Positions 8,936-17,539 are shown, counted from the stretch's first letter. The stretch is DNA of 64,000 nucleotides from JAWLAT01 sp041395325 (GCA_041395325.1 JAWLAT010000002.1:186001-250000); one strand, 5' to 3'. Program-made: numbers and translations. The notes: a model not told the origin generated them from the sequence alone.

Positions 8936-9460
8936 TCAGCCGCGGCGCCGACGAACCTCGTTGCCCTGATCCGGATTGGCGGGCTTGTCGCCGCCACGCG
9001 GAGGCGGCTCGGTACCGCCAGTGCGACGACCTAGAAAGCCCTCCTGCACCTGTTTCCACATTTCCAGATTGCGCTGGGTCAGGTCCTTCATCATGTTCCA
9101 GGGGGCCTGACCGAGCAGCGACTGCAGTTGGTGACGGAACTGATGCTGCTGATCCTGAAAGACCTGCAGGCTGCGCTCCAGATACTGGCCCATGAAGCCT
9201 TGCAGCGAATCGCCATAAAAGCGAATCAGCTGCTGCAGCACGTTGGCCGACAGCAGGGGCTCCCCGGCTTCCTCGCGCTCGGCGATGATCTGCAGCAGCA
9301 CGGTACGGGAGATGTCCTGGCCGCTCTTGGCGTCATGCACCTCAAATGGCTCGTCGTCGATCACCAGTTGGCGGATGTCCTCCAGCGTCACATAGCTGGA
9401 AATCTCGGTGTCATACAGACGCCGATTCGGATACTTCTTGATGATTCGGACGCGGGCCAT
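8936..9460 (-). CDS. phaR: Polyhydroxyalkanoate synthesis repressor PhaR
   Basis: DNA-binding regulator that also binds PHA granules and represses phasin and PHA genes until polymer is present. The 174-residue product starts MARVRIIKKYPNRRLYDT, the signature of the PhaR/PHB DNA-binding N-domain. The PHB accumulation regulatory domain follows, with RFYGDSLQGFMGQYLERS at about 75-100. The C-terminal 30 residues are polar and low complexity. The ATG at 9460 aligns with family starts; a TTG 15 bases upstream is in frame but less likely. It lies 8 bases after phaB, so the two are cotranscribed, as expected for a PHA regulator next to its pathway gene. Confidence 0.92.
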   Translation of the reverse strand: MARVRIIKKYPNRRLYDTEISSYVTLEDIRQLVIDDEPFEVHDAKSGQDISRTVLLQIIAEREEAGEPLLSANVLQQLIRFYGDSLQGFMGQYLERSLQVFQDQQHQFRHQLQSLLGQAPWNMMKDLTQRNLEMWKQVQEGFLGRRTGGTEPPPRGGDKPANPDQGNEVRRRRG

Positions 9461-9468
9461 GGTCTGCC

Positions 9469-10209
9469 CTACCAACCCATGTAATGACCACCGTTGATCG
9501 ACAGGTTGGCACCCGTGATCCAGGCAGCTTGTTCGGCACAGAAAAAGGCCACCGCATAGGCGATTTCTTCCGGCTCACCGAGCCGACCAATCGGAATGTG
9601 GGCAACGATCTTGGCGCGCACCTCTTCCGGCACAGCCATCACCATGTCGGTGGCCACATAACCGGGAGAGACGGTGTTTACGGTGACACCGAATTTGGCA
9701 TTTTCCTGCGCCAGCGAGATGGTGAAACCGTGCATACCGGCCTTGGCGGCGGCGTAATTGGCCTGGCCGTACTGGCCCTTCTGACCATTGACCGAGGAGA
9801 TCTGCACGATGCGGCCCCATTTGCCGCCGCGCATGCCATCAATGAATTGCCGGGTCACGTTGTAGCAACTGCTGAGATTGGTGCCGATGACGTCCTGCCA
9901 CTGCTGCGGACTCATCTTGTGGAAGGTGGTGTCGCGCGTGATGCCGGCGTTGTTGACCAGAATCTCGACCGGCCCGAGCTGTTCGTTGATCTGCGCCGCC
10001 ATCGATTCGCAACTGGCAAAGTCGGCCACATCGCCGGCGACCAATGCCACCTCAATGCCCCTGGCCCGCAATTCGGCCTGCCAGGCTTCGGCTTTCTCAC
10101 GACTGCGGTAGTTGGTTACGACGCGATGACCCTGTTTGGCCAGTTCGCAACAAATTGCCGTACCGATGCCACCGGTACCGCCCGTCACCAGCGCTACGCG
10201 TGAGCTCAT
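9469..10209 (-). CDS. phaB: Acetoacetyl-CoA reductase PhaB
   Basis: NADPH-dependent short-chain dehydrogenase reducing acetoacetyl-CoA to (R)-3-hydroxybutyryl-CoA, the monomer for PHB synthesis. The 246 residues have the Rossmann motif TGGTGGIG at the N-terminus, NNAG, the Ser-Tyr-Lys catalytic set (ISSVNGQKGQ, then NYAAAKAG), and the PhaB-typical ending NGGHYMGW. The ATG at 10209 is 11 bases after GGAGG. A GTG at 10218 would be only two bases from that site. The gene begins 5 bases after the gluQ stop, so its ribosome binding site lies in the end of gluQ. The thiolase (phaA) is not in the window; the synthase genes are about 21 kb away. Confidence 0.94.
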   Translation of the reverse strand: MSSRVALVTGGTGGIGTAICCELAKQGHRVVTNYRSREKAEAWQAELRARGIEVALVAGDVADFASCESMAAQINEQLGPVEILVNNAGITRDTTFHKMSPQQWQDVIGTNLSSCYNVTRQFIDGMRGGKWGRIVQISSVNGQKGQYGQANYAAAKAGMHGFTISLAQENAKFGVTVNTVSPGYVATDMVMAVPEEVRAKIVAHIPIGRLGEPEEIAYAVAFFCAEQAAWITGANLSINGGHYMGW

Positions 10210-10214
10210 GCCTG

Positions 10215-11135
10215 TCACTCCCTCCCGAAGTTTGACGGCATTCTACACGGCAGGCTCGGTCGCGGTGGAATCCGCTCAGGCGAGTAAGTTGTGATGGCAC
10301 GGGCCAAAATGGCGCTGCAGGTCTCGCCTTCGGCCGGCGGCTGTCCCAACCAGTGCAAGGCCGAGCGCAACCATTCGATGGGCGACTGGCCGGACAAGTC
10401 CGCCGCGCCCGCGCTCTTGGACAGCTTTTGTCCTTGTGCATCGAGCAACAGCGGCAGGTGACCATACTGCGGGGTCGGCAGATCAAGCTGACGTTGTAGG
10501 AGCATCTGTCGCGGTGTGGAATCAAGCAGGTCTGCGCCCCGGATCACTTCGGTCACACCCTGCTCGGCGTCGTCCACGACCACAGCGAGGTGATAGGCCC
10601 AGTAGCCGTCGCGTCGGCGCAGGACGAAATCACCGACCTCGTCACGCATTTCCTGGGAGTACGGCGCCTGGAAGCGGTCCGCTACGGTGATCGTTCCTGC
10701 TTCCACCCGCAGCCGCCACGCGTGGTCGTCGGCTGACCCGACCGGTCGCACGCAGGGGCCTGAATGCCGACCGCTCTGCGGCGCCAGGTCCTGACGGCTG
10801 CAGGCGCAGGCAAAAACCAATCCCTGCGCTCGCAGCTGATTCAAAGCCGCCAAATAGGCATCTCCGCGCTGGCTTTGTCGCCAGACATCGCCATCCCAGT
10901 CCAGTCCCAGGCGCTGCAGGTCGGCCAGGATGGCTTCTGCCGACCCGGCCACTTCCCGCGGTGGATCGAGATCCTCGATCCGCACCAGCCAACGCCCGCC
11001 TACCGCCCGTGCCGACAGAAAGCTCCCGACGGCGGCGAGCAGCGATCCGGCGTGCAGGCGGCCACTGGGCGTTGGGGCGAAGCGACCGACAACGCCAGCT
11101 GAACGCGATTCCGTTCTGCGCACCGGGTCGCTCAT
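10215..11135 (-). CDS. gluQ: Glutamyl-Q tRNA(Asp) synthetase
   Basis: Truncated glutamyl-tRNA synthetase paralogue that attaches glutamate to queuosine in the anticodon of tRNA-Asp. At 306 residues it is about the length of known GluQ proteins and lacks the anticodon-binding half of GluRS. Visible motifs are RFAPTPSGRLHAGSLL (HIGH-like signature), RIEDLDPPR, a CxC pair (FACACSR) as part of the zinc site, and KLSKSAGA (KMSKS-like). The ATG at 11135 follows AAGGATCTG; a longer frame to 11213 adds a Cys-rich stretch unlike the family. It is the first gene of a gluQ-phaB-phaR cluster and is divergent from htpX. Confidence 0.93.
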   Translation of the reverse strand: MSDPVRRTESRSAGVVGRFAPTPSGRLHAGSLLAAVGSFLSARAVGGRWLVRIEDLDPPREVAGSAEAILADLQRLGLDWDGDVWRQSQRGDAYLAALNQLRAQGLVFACACSRQDLAPQSGRHSGPCVRPVGSADDHAWRLRVEAGTITVADRFQAPYSQEMRDEVGDFVLRRRDGYWAYHLAVVVDDAEQGVTEVIRGADLLDSTPRQMLLQRQLDLPTPQYGHLPLLLDAQGQKLSKSAGAADLSGQSPIEWLRSALHWLGQPPAEGETCSAILARAITTYSPERIPPRPSLPCRMPSNFGRE

Positions 11136-11282
11136 CAGATCCTTGATCGCCTGCCTGTCGTCCACACACTCTACGCAGGAAGTTCGATTCGCGCAGTCAC
11201 GATCCGACCGCAATCGGTCTGCTGTACTGTCGCGGGTCTGCCCGTCGTCATCGGGACGCCGGGCCTTGTCATGGAGAACAAC

Positions 11283-12158
11283 ATGCTGCGTATCGGTCTG
11301 TTTCTGGCGACCAATCTGGCGGTGCTGCTGCTGCTGAGCTTGATCGCCAAGCTCACCGGGCTCGATCTCTACGCTGCCCGCTCGGGCACCGATCTGGGTT
11401 CGTTGCTGATCTTCGCCGCGATCATTGGTTTCGCCGGCTCCTTCATCTCACTGGCCATGTCGAAGTGGCTGGCGAAACGGTCCACCGGCGCCCATGTCAT
11501 CGAGCAGCCGCGCAACGAGATGGAAGCCTGGCTGGTCAACACGGTTCGCCGCCAGGCCGACGCCGCCGGCATCGGCATGCCTGAAGTAGCGGTCTACGAC
11601 GCGCCGGACATCAATGCCTTCGCCACCGGCATGTCGCGCAACAATGCCCTAGTCGCCGTCAGCACCGGTCTGCTGCGCAACATGAACCGGGACGAGGCCG
11701 AGGCGGTGCTGGCGCACGAGGTCTCGCACGTGGCCAACGGCGACATGGTGACCATGGCGTTGATCCAGGGCGTGCTCAATACCTTTGTGATCTTCCTGTC
11801 GCGGGTCATCGGTCGGATCATCGACCAGGCGGTGTTCAAGAGTGAGCGGCCGGGCATCGGCTACTACGCCATCGTCTTTGTGCTGGAAATCGTATTGGGT
11901 CTGCTGGCCAGCATCATCGCGATGTGGTTCTCGCGCTGGCGCGAGTTCCGCGCCGATGCCGGCGGCGGTCGGTTGGCCGGGCGCCACAAGATGATCGCCG
12001 CGCTGCAGCGCCTGCAGGCCAACCATGGGCCGGCGGAGTTGCCGCAGGAAGTAGCCGCCTTCGGTATTTCCGGTGGCGTCGCTCAGGGTCTGAAGAAGCT
12101 GTTCATGAGTCACCCGCCACTGAGCGAGCGCATTGCCGCGTTGCAAAAGGCGGAGTAG
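11283..12158 (+). CDS. htpX: Membrane metalloprotease HtpX
   Basis: Inner-membrane zinc endopeptidase of family M48B that takes part in membrane protein quality control. The 291 residues show two N-terminal membrane segments (about 3-20 and 33-53), the active site HEVSH with the active face on the cytosolic side, two further hydrophobic segments (about 155-175 and 190-212), then the third zinc ligand region REFRADAGG. It ends with SHPPLSERIAAL, typical of HtpX. The ATG at 11283 gives MLRIGLFLATN, matching family N-termini, with GGAG six bases before it; an ATG four codons earlier lacks a ribosome binding site. A GACCG-N4-CGGTC inverted repeat sits at 11206-11219 in the divergent gap with gluQ. 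Confidence 0.94.
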   Translation: MLRIGLFLATNLAVLLLLSLIAKLTGLDLYAARSGTDLGSLLIFAAIIGFAGSFISLAMSKWLAKRSTGAHVIEQPRNEMEAWLVNTVRRQADAAGIGMPEVAVYDAPDINAFATGMSRNNALVAVSTGLLRNMNRDEAEAVLAHEVSHVANGDMVTMALIQGVLNTFVIFLSRVIGRIIDQAVFKSERPGIGYYAIVFVLEIVLGLLASIIAMWFSRWREFRADAGGGRLAGRHKMIAALQRLQANHGPAELPQEVAAFGISGGVAQGLKKLFMSHPPLSERIAALQKAE

Positions 12159-12168
12159 TTCGGAGATT

Positions 12169-12190
12169 GGCGGCCGGTGCACCGGCCGCC
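12169..12190. terminator. Bidirectional hairpin between htpX and egtD
   Basis: A perfect palindrome with 11-base arms (GGCGGCCGGTG and its complement) centred in the 38-base gap between convergent htpX and egtD. There is no T-tract on either side, so it may act with Rho or as an RNA 3'-end stabiliser rather than as a classical intrinsic terminator. Confidence 0.55.
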
Positions 12191-12196
12191 CTCGTC

Positions 12197-13153
12197 TCAA
12201 CTCAACAGGAACAGCGCGAAGCGCTGCTGATCGTCCGTCCAGCAGCGGCGCGGCTCCCAGCCCGCCGCTCTGGCCAGCAGACGGAACTCCGACAACTGAT
12301 ACTTGTGTGAGTTCTCGGTGTGAATGGTCTCGCCTTCGGCAAAATCGAAGCAACGCCCGGCAATCTGCACCCGTTGTGCCTGGGTCGAGCGCAGATGCAT
12401 CTCGACACGACCGTGATCATCATTCCAGCAGGCGAGATGTGCCCACTGCGCCAGCACGAAATCCGCGCCCAACTCGCGGTTCATCCGCTGCAATAGATTC
12501 AGGTTGAAGGCCGCCGTGACGCCGGCGGCGTCGTCGTAGGCCGGCAACAGCACATCGACATCCTTCTTCAGGTCCACACCCACGATCAGGCGGCCCTTGT
12601 CGCCCAGTTCCTCGCGGCGCAGGCGCAGGAAGTGGTGCGCCTGCTGCGGTGACAGGTTGCCGATCGTCGAGCCCGGGAAAAAGCCCAACCGATTGCGCAC
12701 TTCCGCTGACACCGGCAGGCGCTGCAGCTGACTGAAATCGCCAACCAGCGGCTGCACCTGCAGGCGCGGATGACGGGCAGCCAGCGCCGCTGCGGCGTCG
12801 CGCAGAAACTCATCGGCCACATCGATGGGCACATAGCTGCGCAAGCGCGGCAGGCAGCGCAGCAGCAGATCGGTCTTGCGCGAACTGCCGCTGCCGTACT
12901 CGATCAGCACTTCGGCCAGTCGCCAGGGCTCGAGCTCAGGCACGGCGTCGGCCAGTTGCTCCAGCAGGCCGGTCTCGACCCGGGTCAGGTAGTACTCCGG
13001 CAATTCGGTGATCTGTTCGAACAGTTCCGATCCACGGGTGTCGTAGAACCACATCGGCGACAAACGACGCGGGCGTTGCCCGAGACCGTCGAGCACGTGC
13101 TGCAGGAATTGCGCCCGCTCGGAATCGCGGTCGCTGCTCGCTTGGGTCTTCAT
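12197..13153 (-). CDS. egtD: L-histidine N(alpha)-methyltransferase EgtD
   Basis: SAM-dependent enzyme that trimethylates histidine to hercynine, the first step of ergothioneine synthesis. The 318 residues carry the family blocks SPMWFYDTRGSELFEQIT near residue 33, EYYLTRVE, the SAM-site sequence IEYGSGSSRKTDLLL, GFFPGSTIGN, and the C-terminal ENSHKYQ block. The ATG at 13153 follows GAGGAGCCTGTG and overlaps the egtB stop by one base (TGATG), so translation is coupled. A longer frame upstream would run into egtB and is rejected. No egtA, egtC or egtE is visible. Confidence 0.94.
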   Translation of the reverse strand: MKTQASSDRDSERAQFLQHVLDGLGQRPRRLSPMWFYDTRGSELFEQITELPEYYLTRVETGLLEQLADAVPELEPWRLAEVLIEYGSGSSRKTDLLLRCLPRLRSYVPIDVADEFLRDAAAALAARHPRLQVQPLVGDFSQLQRLPVSAEVRNRLGFFPGSTIGNLSPQQAHHFLRLRREELGDKGRLIVGVDLKKDVDVLLPAYDDAAGVTAAFNLNLLQRMNRELGADFVLAQWAHLACWNDDHGRVEMHLRSTQAQRVQIAGRCFDFAEGETIHTENSHKYQLSEFRLLARAAGWEPRRCWTDDQQRFALFLLS

Positions 13154-14373
13154 CACAGGCTCCTCGCCAGGCGAACACCACTGAACATCCAGCGCTGTTG
13201 CGGGTAGTAGAAATTGCGATAGGACAGGCGGGCGTGCCCGGCCGGTGTGGCCCAGGCACCACCACGCAGGACGAACTGGTTGCACATGAACTTGCCGTTG
13301 TATTCACCTAGGGCACCGCTGGCGGCAGCGAATCCCGGATACGGGCGATAGGCCGAGCCGGTCCATTGCCACAAGGCATCCAGGGTCTGGTTGCAGCGGT
13401 CATCGCGCTCGACCGCATGCTCCCACTCGTGTTCTTCCGGCAGCCGGGCGCCGGCCCAGCGCGCATAGGCATCAGCCTCATACCAGCTGACGTGGCTGAC
13501 TGGCCGCTCGGCCTGCAGCGAGCGCAGGCCGCCAAGGGAACTGACCGACCACTGTGCCGCATCGCGGCGCCAATACAGCGGCGCCTGCCAATCTTGCGCC
13601 TGCACCAGCGCGTAGCCATCGGCACACCACCAGCGTGGCTGCCGATAGCCACCGTCTTCAACGAAAGCGAGCCACTCGCCTTCGGTCACCAGTTCACTGC
13701 TCAATTCAAAGGGCTCCAGCCAGCGGTGATGGCGCGGACTTTCATTGTCGAAGGCAAAACCGACGCCCGCATGTCCGAATGACTGCAGACCGCCGTCGAA
13801 GGCCAACCATTGCGGCGCATGCTGTCGCAGCGCAGGGCCCAACCAGCGCTCACCGCCGCGATAGGTCGGCGGAAAGGGGTGCGCGGCAAAGGCGTGCTGC
13901 AGATCGCTCAGCAGCAATTCCTGATGCTGTTGTTCATGCTGCAGACCCAGTTCGATGCGATCGACACAGTGCGGCGCAATCCCCCCAGCCGCCAGCAGCC
14001 GGGCCATCTCGGCGTCGATGCTGGATCGCCACGCCCCCACTTCCGACACCGTGGGCCGCGAGATCAATCCGCGCTGGCCGCGTGCGTGGCGAGGCCCCAC
14101 CGCGTCGTAGTAGCTGTTGAACAGATATTCCCGCTGCGGGTCGACGGGATCACGTCCGGCAACGCCATCGGTCAATACGAAGCGCTCGAAGAACCAGGTC
14201 GTATGCGCTCGGTGCCACTTCACCGGGCTGGCATCGACCATCGACTGCAGGCACTGATCCTCGTCCTGCAGCGGCTCTGCCAGCCATTCGGTGTGGTCAC
14301 GCACTGCCTGATAGCGCGCGGCCAGCGCCGAGGCGTCGGTGGCCGCAGCTTCGTCTTGCTTCAAGTCCAGCAC
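13153..14373 (-). CDS. egtB: Ergothioneine sulfoxide synthase EgtB
   Basis: Non-heme iron enzyme that joins a thiol donor to hercynine through an oxygen-dependent C-S bond. The 406 residues have the N-terminal DinB-like domain with WHRAHTTWFFE (His54/His57) and HEQQHQE (His146, His150), the expected iron ligand set. The C-terminal formylglycine-generating-enzyme-like domain contains FVLRGGAW and SYRNFYYP. It begins with GTG at 14373 behind GGGAGGACGTCC. It is the first gene of an egtB-egtD pair. Since egtA is not seen, the sulfur donor could be cysteine or gamma-glutamylcysteine; the sequence read here does not decide. Confidence 0.93.
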   Translation of the reverse strand: MLDLKQDEAAATDASALAARYQAVRDHTEWLAEPLQDEDQCLQSMVDASPVKWHRAHTTWFFERFVLTDGVAGRDPVDPQREYLFNSYYDAVGPRHARGQRGLISRPTVSEVGAWRSSIDAEMARLLAAGGIAPHCVDRIELGLQHEQQHQELLLSDLQHAFAAHPFPPTYRGGERWLGPALRQHAPQWLAFDGGLQSFGHAGVGFAFDNESPRHHRWLEPFELSSELVTEGEWLAFVEDGGYRQPRWWCADGYALVQAQDWQAPLYWRRDAAQWSVSSLGGLRSLQAERPVSHVSWYEADAYARWAGARLPEEHEWEHAVERDDRCNQTLDALWQWTGSAYRPYPGFAAASGALGEYNGKFMCNQFVLRGGAWATPAGHARLSYRNFYYPQQRWMFSGVRLARSL

Positions 14374-14561
14374 GGACGTCCTCCCGTCGGTCGCGCAGGT
14401 CAGCTCACCACCCTACCCCATCCGCCATTCGGGTACCGCGACAGCGACCGCGGCTGTTGCCAACGGCAAGGTGGGATGGCCACTCGAACTTGAACTGTCC
14501 AAACGCTGTCTGCCGAGGCAAGCCAGGGGCAAGAGGCCATTCCAGCTTCGCCGCCGCACGT

Positions 14562-14567
14562 TACAAT
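14562..14567 (+). promoter_or_regulatory. Possible -10 element of the gcdH promoter
   Basis: TACAAT lies 31 bases before the chosen ATG of the acyl-CoA dehydrogenase gene. No convincing -35 is visible (ATTCCA with a 17-base spacer). If real, transcription would start near 14574, after the in-frame ATG at 14566, which favours the ATG at 14599. Confidence 0.3.
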
Positions 14568-14598
14568 GTCGAGTTATTCCCAAGCTCAGGATCTCGTC

Positions 14599-15792
14599 AT
14601 GGCCGACGGCAACAAGGCAGGCGCCAAGACCGCACTCGACCCCTCCGATCTGTACGACGTACGCTCGCTGCTCACCGATGAAGAGCGCATGGTGCAGGAC
14701 ACCGCGGCCCGCTTCACCGACGAACGCGTGCTGCCCATCATCGGACCGTGCTTCGACGAAGGTCGCTTCCCGACCGAACTGATCCCGGAGATTGCCGAAC
14801 TGGGTCTGTTGGGTCCGACCTTGCCGGCCGAGTACGGCTGCGCCGGTCTGAACGCCGTGTCCTACGGCCTGATCTGCCAGGAGATGGAGCGCGGTGATTC
14901 CGGCTTGCGCAGCTTTGTCTCGGTGCAGAGCAGCCTGTGCATGTACCCGATCTATGCCTTCGGCTCCGAAGAGCAGCGCCAGCGCTACCTGCCGGGCATG
15001 GCCCGCGGCGAGATCATCGGCTGCTTCGGCCTGACTGAATCGCACGGCGGCTCCGACCCTGCGGCGATGAAGACCCATGCCAAGCGCGACGGTGGCGACT
15101 GGGTCATCAATGGTTCGAAGATGTGGATCACCAATGGTGGCCTGTCGCACATCGCAGTGGTCTGGGCGCACACTGACGATGGCGTCCAGGGCTTCATCAT
15201 CGAGCGCGGCACGCCTGGATTCGAGGTGCGCGATATCCATCGCAAGATGAGCCTGCGCGCCTCGGTCACCAGCGAGCTGTATTTCGACAACGTGCGCGTA
15301 CCCGATGCCAACCGCCTGCCCAATGTGCGCGGCCTGAAGGGCCCGCTGTCCTGCCTGACCCAGGCGCGCTACGGCATCACCTGGGGCCCGATCGGTGCGG
15401 CCATCGCCTGCTACCGCGAGGTGCTGGAGTACAGCAAGACCCGCATGCTGTTCGGTCGACCACTGGCGGCCACCCAGACCGTGCAACGCCGGCTCGCCGA
15501 AATGGCACGGCAAATCACGATGGCGCAGCTGCTGTCGCTGCAACTGGGCCGGTTGAAAGACGCCGGCACCATGCAACCGACCCAGGTCAGCCTGGCCAAG
15601 TGGAACAACTGCCGCATGGCCATGGACATCGCCCGCGATGCGCGTGATCTGCTCGGCGGCGCCGGCATCACCACCGAGTACTGCCCGATCCGACATCAGC
15701 TCAATCTGGAGAGCGTGATCACCTACGAAGGCACCGAAACGGTGCACGAACTGGTGGTGGGCCGCGAGATCACCGGCCTGAACGCATTCTGA
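14599..15792 (+). CDS. gcdH: Glutaryl-CoA dehydrogenase
   Basis: FAD-dependent enzyme that oxidises and decarboxylates glutaryl-CoA to crotonyl-CoA in lysine/tryptophan breakdown. The 397-residue protein has the acyl-CoA dehydrogenase order. It carries ERGDSGLRSFVSVQSSL, with Arg104 and Ser108 spaced as in the glutaryl-binding Arg94/Ser98 of human GCDH. It also has FGLTESHGGSDP, WITNGG, and the catalytic Glu in TYEGTETVHELVVGR (Glu377). These residues set it apart from short-chain acyl-CoA dehydrogenases. ATG 14599 follows AGGATCTCGTC; an in-frame ATG at 14566 lacks a ribosome binding site. Divergent from egtB across a 225-base gap. Confidence 0.9.
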   Translation: MADGNKAGAKTALDPSDLYDVRSLLTDEERMVQDTAARFTDERVLPIIGPCFDEGRFPTELIPEIAELGLLGPTLPAEYGCAGLNAVSYGLICQEMERGDSGLRSFVSVQSSLCMYPIYAFGSEEQRQRYLPGMARGEIIGCFGLTESHGGSDPAAMKTHAKRDGGDWVINGSKMWITNGGLSHIAVVWAHTDDGVQGFIIERGTPGFEVRDIHRKMSLRASVTSELYFDNVRVPDANRLPNVRGLKGPLSCLTQARYGITWGPIGAAIACYREVLEYSKTRMLFGRPLAATQTVQRRLAEMARQITMAQLLSLQLGRLKDAGTMQPTQVSLAKWNNCRMAMDIARDARDLLGGAGITTEYCPIRHQLNLESVITYEGTETVHELVVGREITGLNAF

Positions 15793-15817
15793 TTCGGCTG
15801 AGCGACGGGTCGATCTG

Positions 15818-16807
15818 ATGCGACTGCTGCTCTGTCTGCTGCTGGGCCTGTGCGGTGTGATCGATGCCGTGCAGGCCAAGCGCGTCTACAGCTATCGCGA
15901 CGCCGACGGCATCCTGCACTTCACCGATCAGGAACCCGACACCGACCAGCCGGTGCAATCACGCCTGCTGCGTGCCGAGCCCAAACAATGGGTGGAGGCC
16001 TTGGAGGATGGCAGCGCCGAGGACAAGCGCTACAGCGTCGTCAACCATCTGGCTGGCCCCGTCGAGATCGAACTGCAGTTCACCGAGTCAACCAACGTGC
16101 TGTCGGCCCCGGAGTTGCCGGCTCAGCTGGTCATTCCGGCATTGGCCACCCAGCCGATGCTGCGGGTGATCCCCGAGGATCCCACGCGATCCTCAGGATT
16201 CCACTTCCAGTTCCATTGGATGCTGGGTGATCCCAGCGCTCAGCACGACGACCGCGTGCGCTATCGACTGCCCTTTCGCGACGGTGAGCGACACACCGTC
16301 AGTCAGGGCTTCGGCGGTCAGTTCAGTCATCACGATGAGCACGCCTACTTCGCCATCGATATCGACATGGACGAAGGCACGCCGGTGCTGGCCGCCCGCG
16401 ACGGCATTGTGATGCTGGTCGAAAACGATTTCTTCGGCGCCGGTACGGATCTGGCCAAATGGGGTGATCGGGCCAACCATGTGCGTATCCTCCACGCCGA
16501 CGGGACGATGGCGGTTTATGCCCATCTTGCGCTGGAGACAATTGGCGTGAAGGTGGGTGACCGGGTGCGTGCCGGGGACCTGATCGGCCACTCGGGCAAC
16601 ACGGGCTTCTCCACCGGCCCGCATCTGCACTTCGCCATTCAGCGCAATGCCGGGATGAAGCTGGTCAGCGTCCCCTTTCGCTTTGCCCAGCACGCCGAAG
16701 TGGACCTGATTCTTGATGGCATGGCGCTTGGGAAGGCACCGATGCTTGCCGAACCCGAAGCCGAGCTTCCAGACAGCAGCACCGACTCGGCCAACGGTGG
16801 TCGCTGA
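15818..16807 (+). CDS. Secreted M23 (LytM-type) peptidase with DUF4124 domain
   Basis: Predicted periplasmic zinc peptidase acting on peptidoglycan cross-links, or a LytM-like regulator of amidases. The 329 residues start with a signal peptide (cleavage near AVQA, residue 20). Then comes a DUF4124 segment (KRVYSYRDADGILHFTD), a middle all-beta region, and an M23 domain from about 155 to 295. Zinc-site features are the His-rich FSHHDEHAYFAIDID stretch, VYAHL and GPHLHF, which look complete. The last 35 residues are acidic and low complexity. It starts 25 bases after gcdH and ends 7 bases before the exoD-like gene, so the three are probably cotranscribed. Confidence 0.85.
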   Translation: MRLLLCLLLGLCGVIDAVQAKRVYSYRDADGILHFTDQEPDTDQPVQSRLLRAEPKQWVEALEDGSAEDKRYSVVNHLAGPVEIELQFTESTNVLSAPELPAQLVIPALATQPMLRVIPEDPTRSSGFHFQFHWMLGDPSAQHDDRVRYRLPFRDGERHTVSQGFGGQFSHHDEHAYFAIDIDMDEGTPVLAARDGIVMLVENDFFGAGTDLAKWGDRANHVRILHADGTMAVYAHLALETIGVKVGDRVRAGDLIGHSGNTGFSTGPHLHFAIQRNAGMKLVSVPFRFAQHAEVDLILDGMALGKAPMLAEPEAELPDSSTDSANGGR

Positions 16808-16814
16808 CGCCAGC

Positions 16815-17441
16815 ATGGATCGCCATCAGGCGCTGCTCAATCTGCTCGACGCCAGCGCCGAACGGGCCCAGACCGAGCCAGTTTCGCTGGGCTCGGTGTT
16901 GCATCAGCTGGATGCATCCAGCTTTGGCCTGATCACGCTGGTGCTGTGCCTGCCCTATCTGCAACCCATCCCGCTGGGACCGCTGGCCGGGCTCGGCGGC
17001 ACCGTACTGGCCGCTCTGGGCTGGCAGATGCTGGCTGGCCGCGACGAACCCTGGTTGCCCCATCGGGTTCATGAACTGCGACCCAGCGCCAAGGTCTGGT
17101 CGCGGCTGGCGCGGGCTTGCCACTGGCTGATGCGCTGGCTGCGCTGGTTCTCGCGCCCGCGCCTGACGCGCTGGACCGAAGGGCCACGCACGCAGCGCCG
17201 GATCGGTCTGCTGGTGCTGAGCGGCGGGGTCCTGCTCGCGCTGCCCATGCCGGTCGCCCCGTTCACCAATTCGCTGCCGGCGGTGTCGATGTTGTGTGCC
17301 GCAGTGGCGCTGCTGGAACGTGATGGCGTGATGTTGCTGCTCAGTCTGCTGGCATTGCTGGCCACCGGCATCTATTTCGTTGTCGTGATCGCTGCCTACA
17401 TCGAGGTCGGTCGCGGCGCCCTGAGCTGGCTCGGTGCCTAG
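16815..17441 (+). CDS. ExoD-family membrane protein
   Basis: Integral membrane protein of the ExoD (exopolysaccharide synthesis) family, named for a rhizobial gene affecting exopolysaccharide and alkali sensitivity; the biochemical role is unknown. The 208 residues show the family opening with VSLGSVLHQLDASSFGLITL, then a hydrophobic segment PLGPLAGLGGTVLAALG, an Arg/Trp-rich loop, the family block ALPMPVAPFTNSLPAVSML, and a final pair of hydrophobic helices. The ATG at 16815 is 7 bases after the M23 peptidase stop; a longer frame overlaps that gene and is rejected. Confidence 0.83.
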   Translation: MDRHQALLNLLDASAERAQTEPVSLGSVLHQLDASSFGLITLVLCLPYLQPIPLGPLAGLGGTVLAALGWQMLAGRDEPWLPHRVHELRPSAKVWSRLARACHWLMRWLRWFSRPRLTRWTEGPRTQRRIGLLVLSGGVLLALPMPVAPFTNSLPAVSMLCAAVALLERDGVMLLLSLLALLATGIYFVVVIAAYIEVGRGALSWLGA

Positions 17442-17460
17442 TTCCAGCGGAGCAATGCAA

Positions 17461-17472
17461 TCACTGCAGTGA
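17461..17472. repeat. Perfect 12-base palindrome TCACTGCAGTGA
   Basis: Lies in the 98-base gap between the exoD-like gene and the DUF885 gene, 68 bases before the latter's start codon. It could be an operator for the downstream gene; no promoter hexamers were recognised around it. Confidence 0.35.
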
Positions 17473-17539
17473 CTTCCGGGAGTGCGTGCGCGCCGCGGCT
17501 TCACCTATGCTTCGCGGCTGCACAACCGGGGGATAGTCC

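Noticed and set aside
10209..10218. GTG at 10218 as the phaB start
   Set aside because: Only two bases separate it from the GGAGG site and it would overlap the gluQ stop region; ATG 10209 has normal spacing.
12169..12190. Hairpins between convergent genes as copies of a REP-type repeat family
   Set aside because: The three hairpins share form but not sequence, so they are not dispersed copies.
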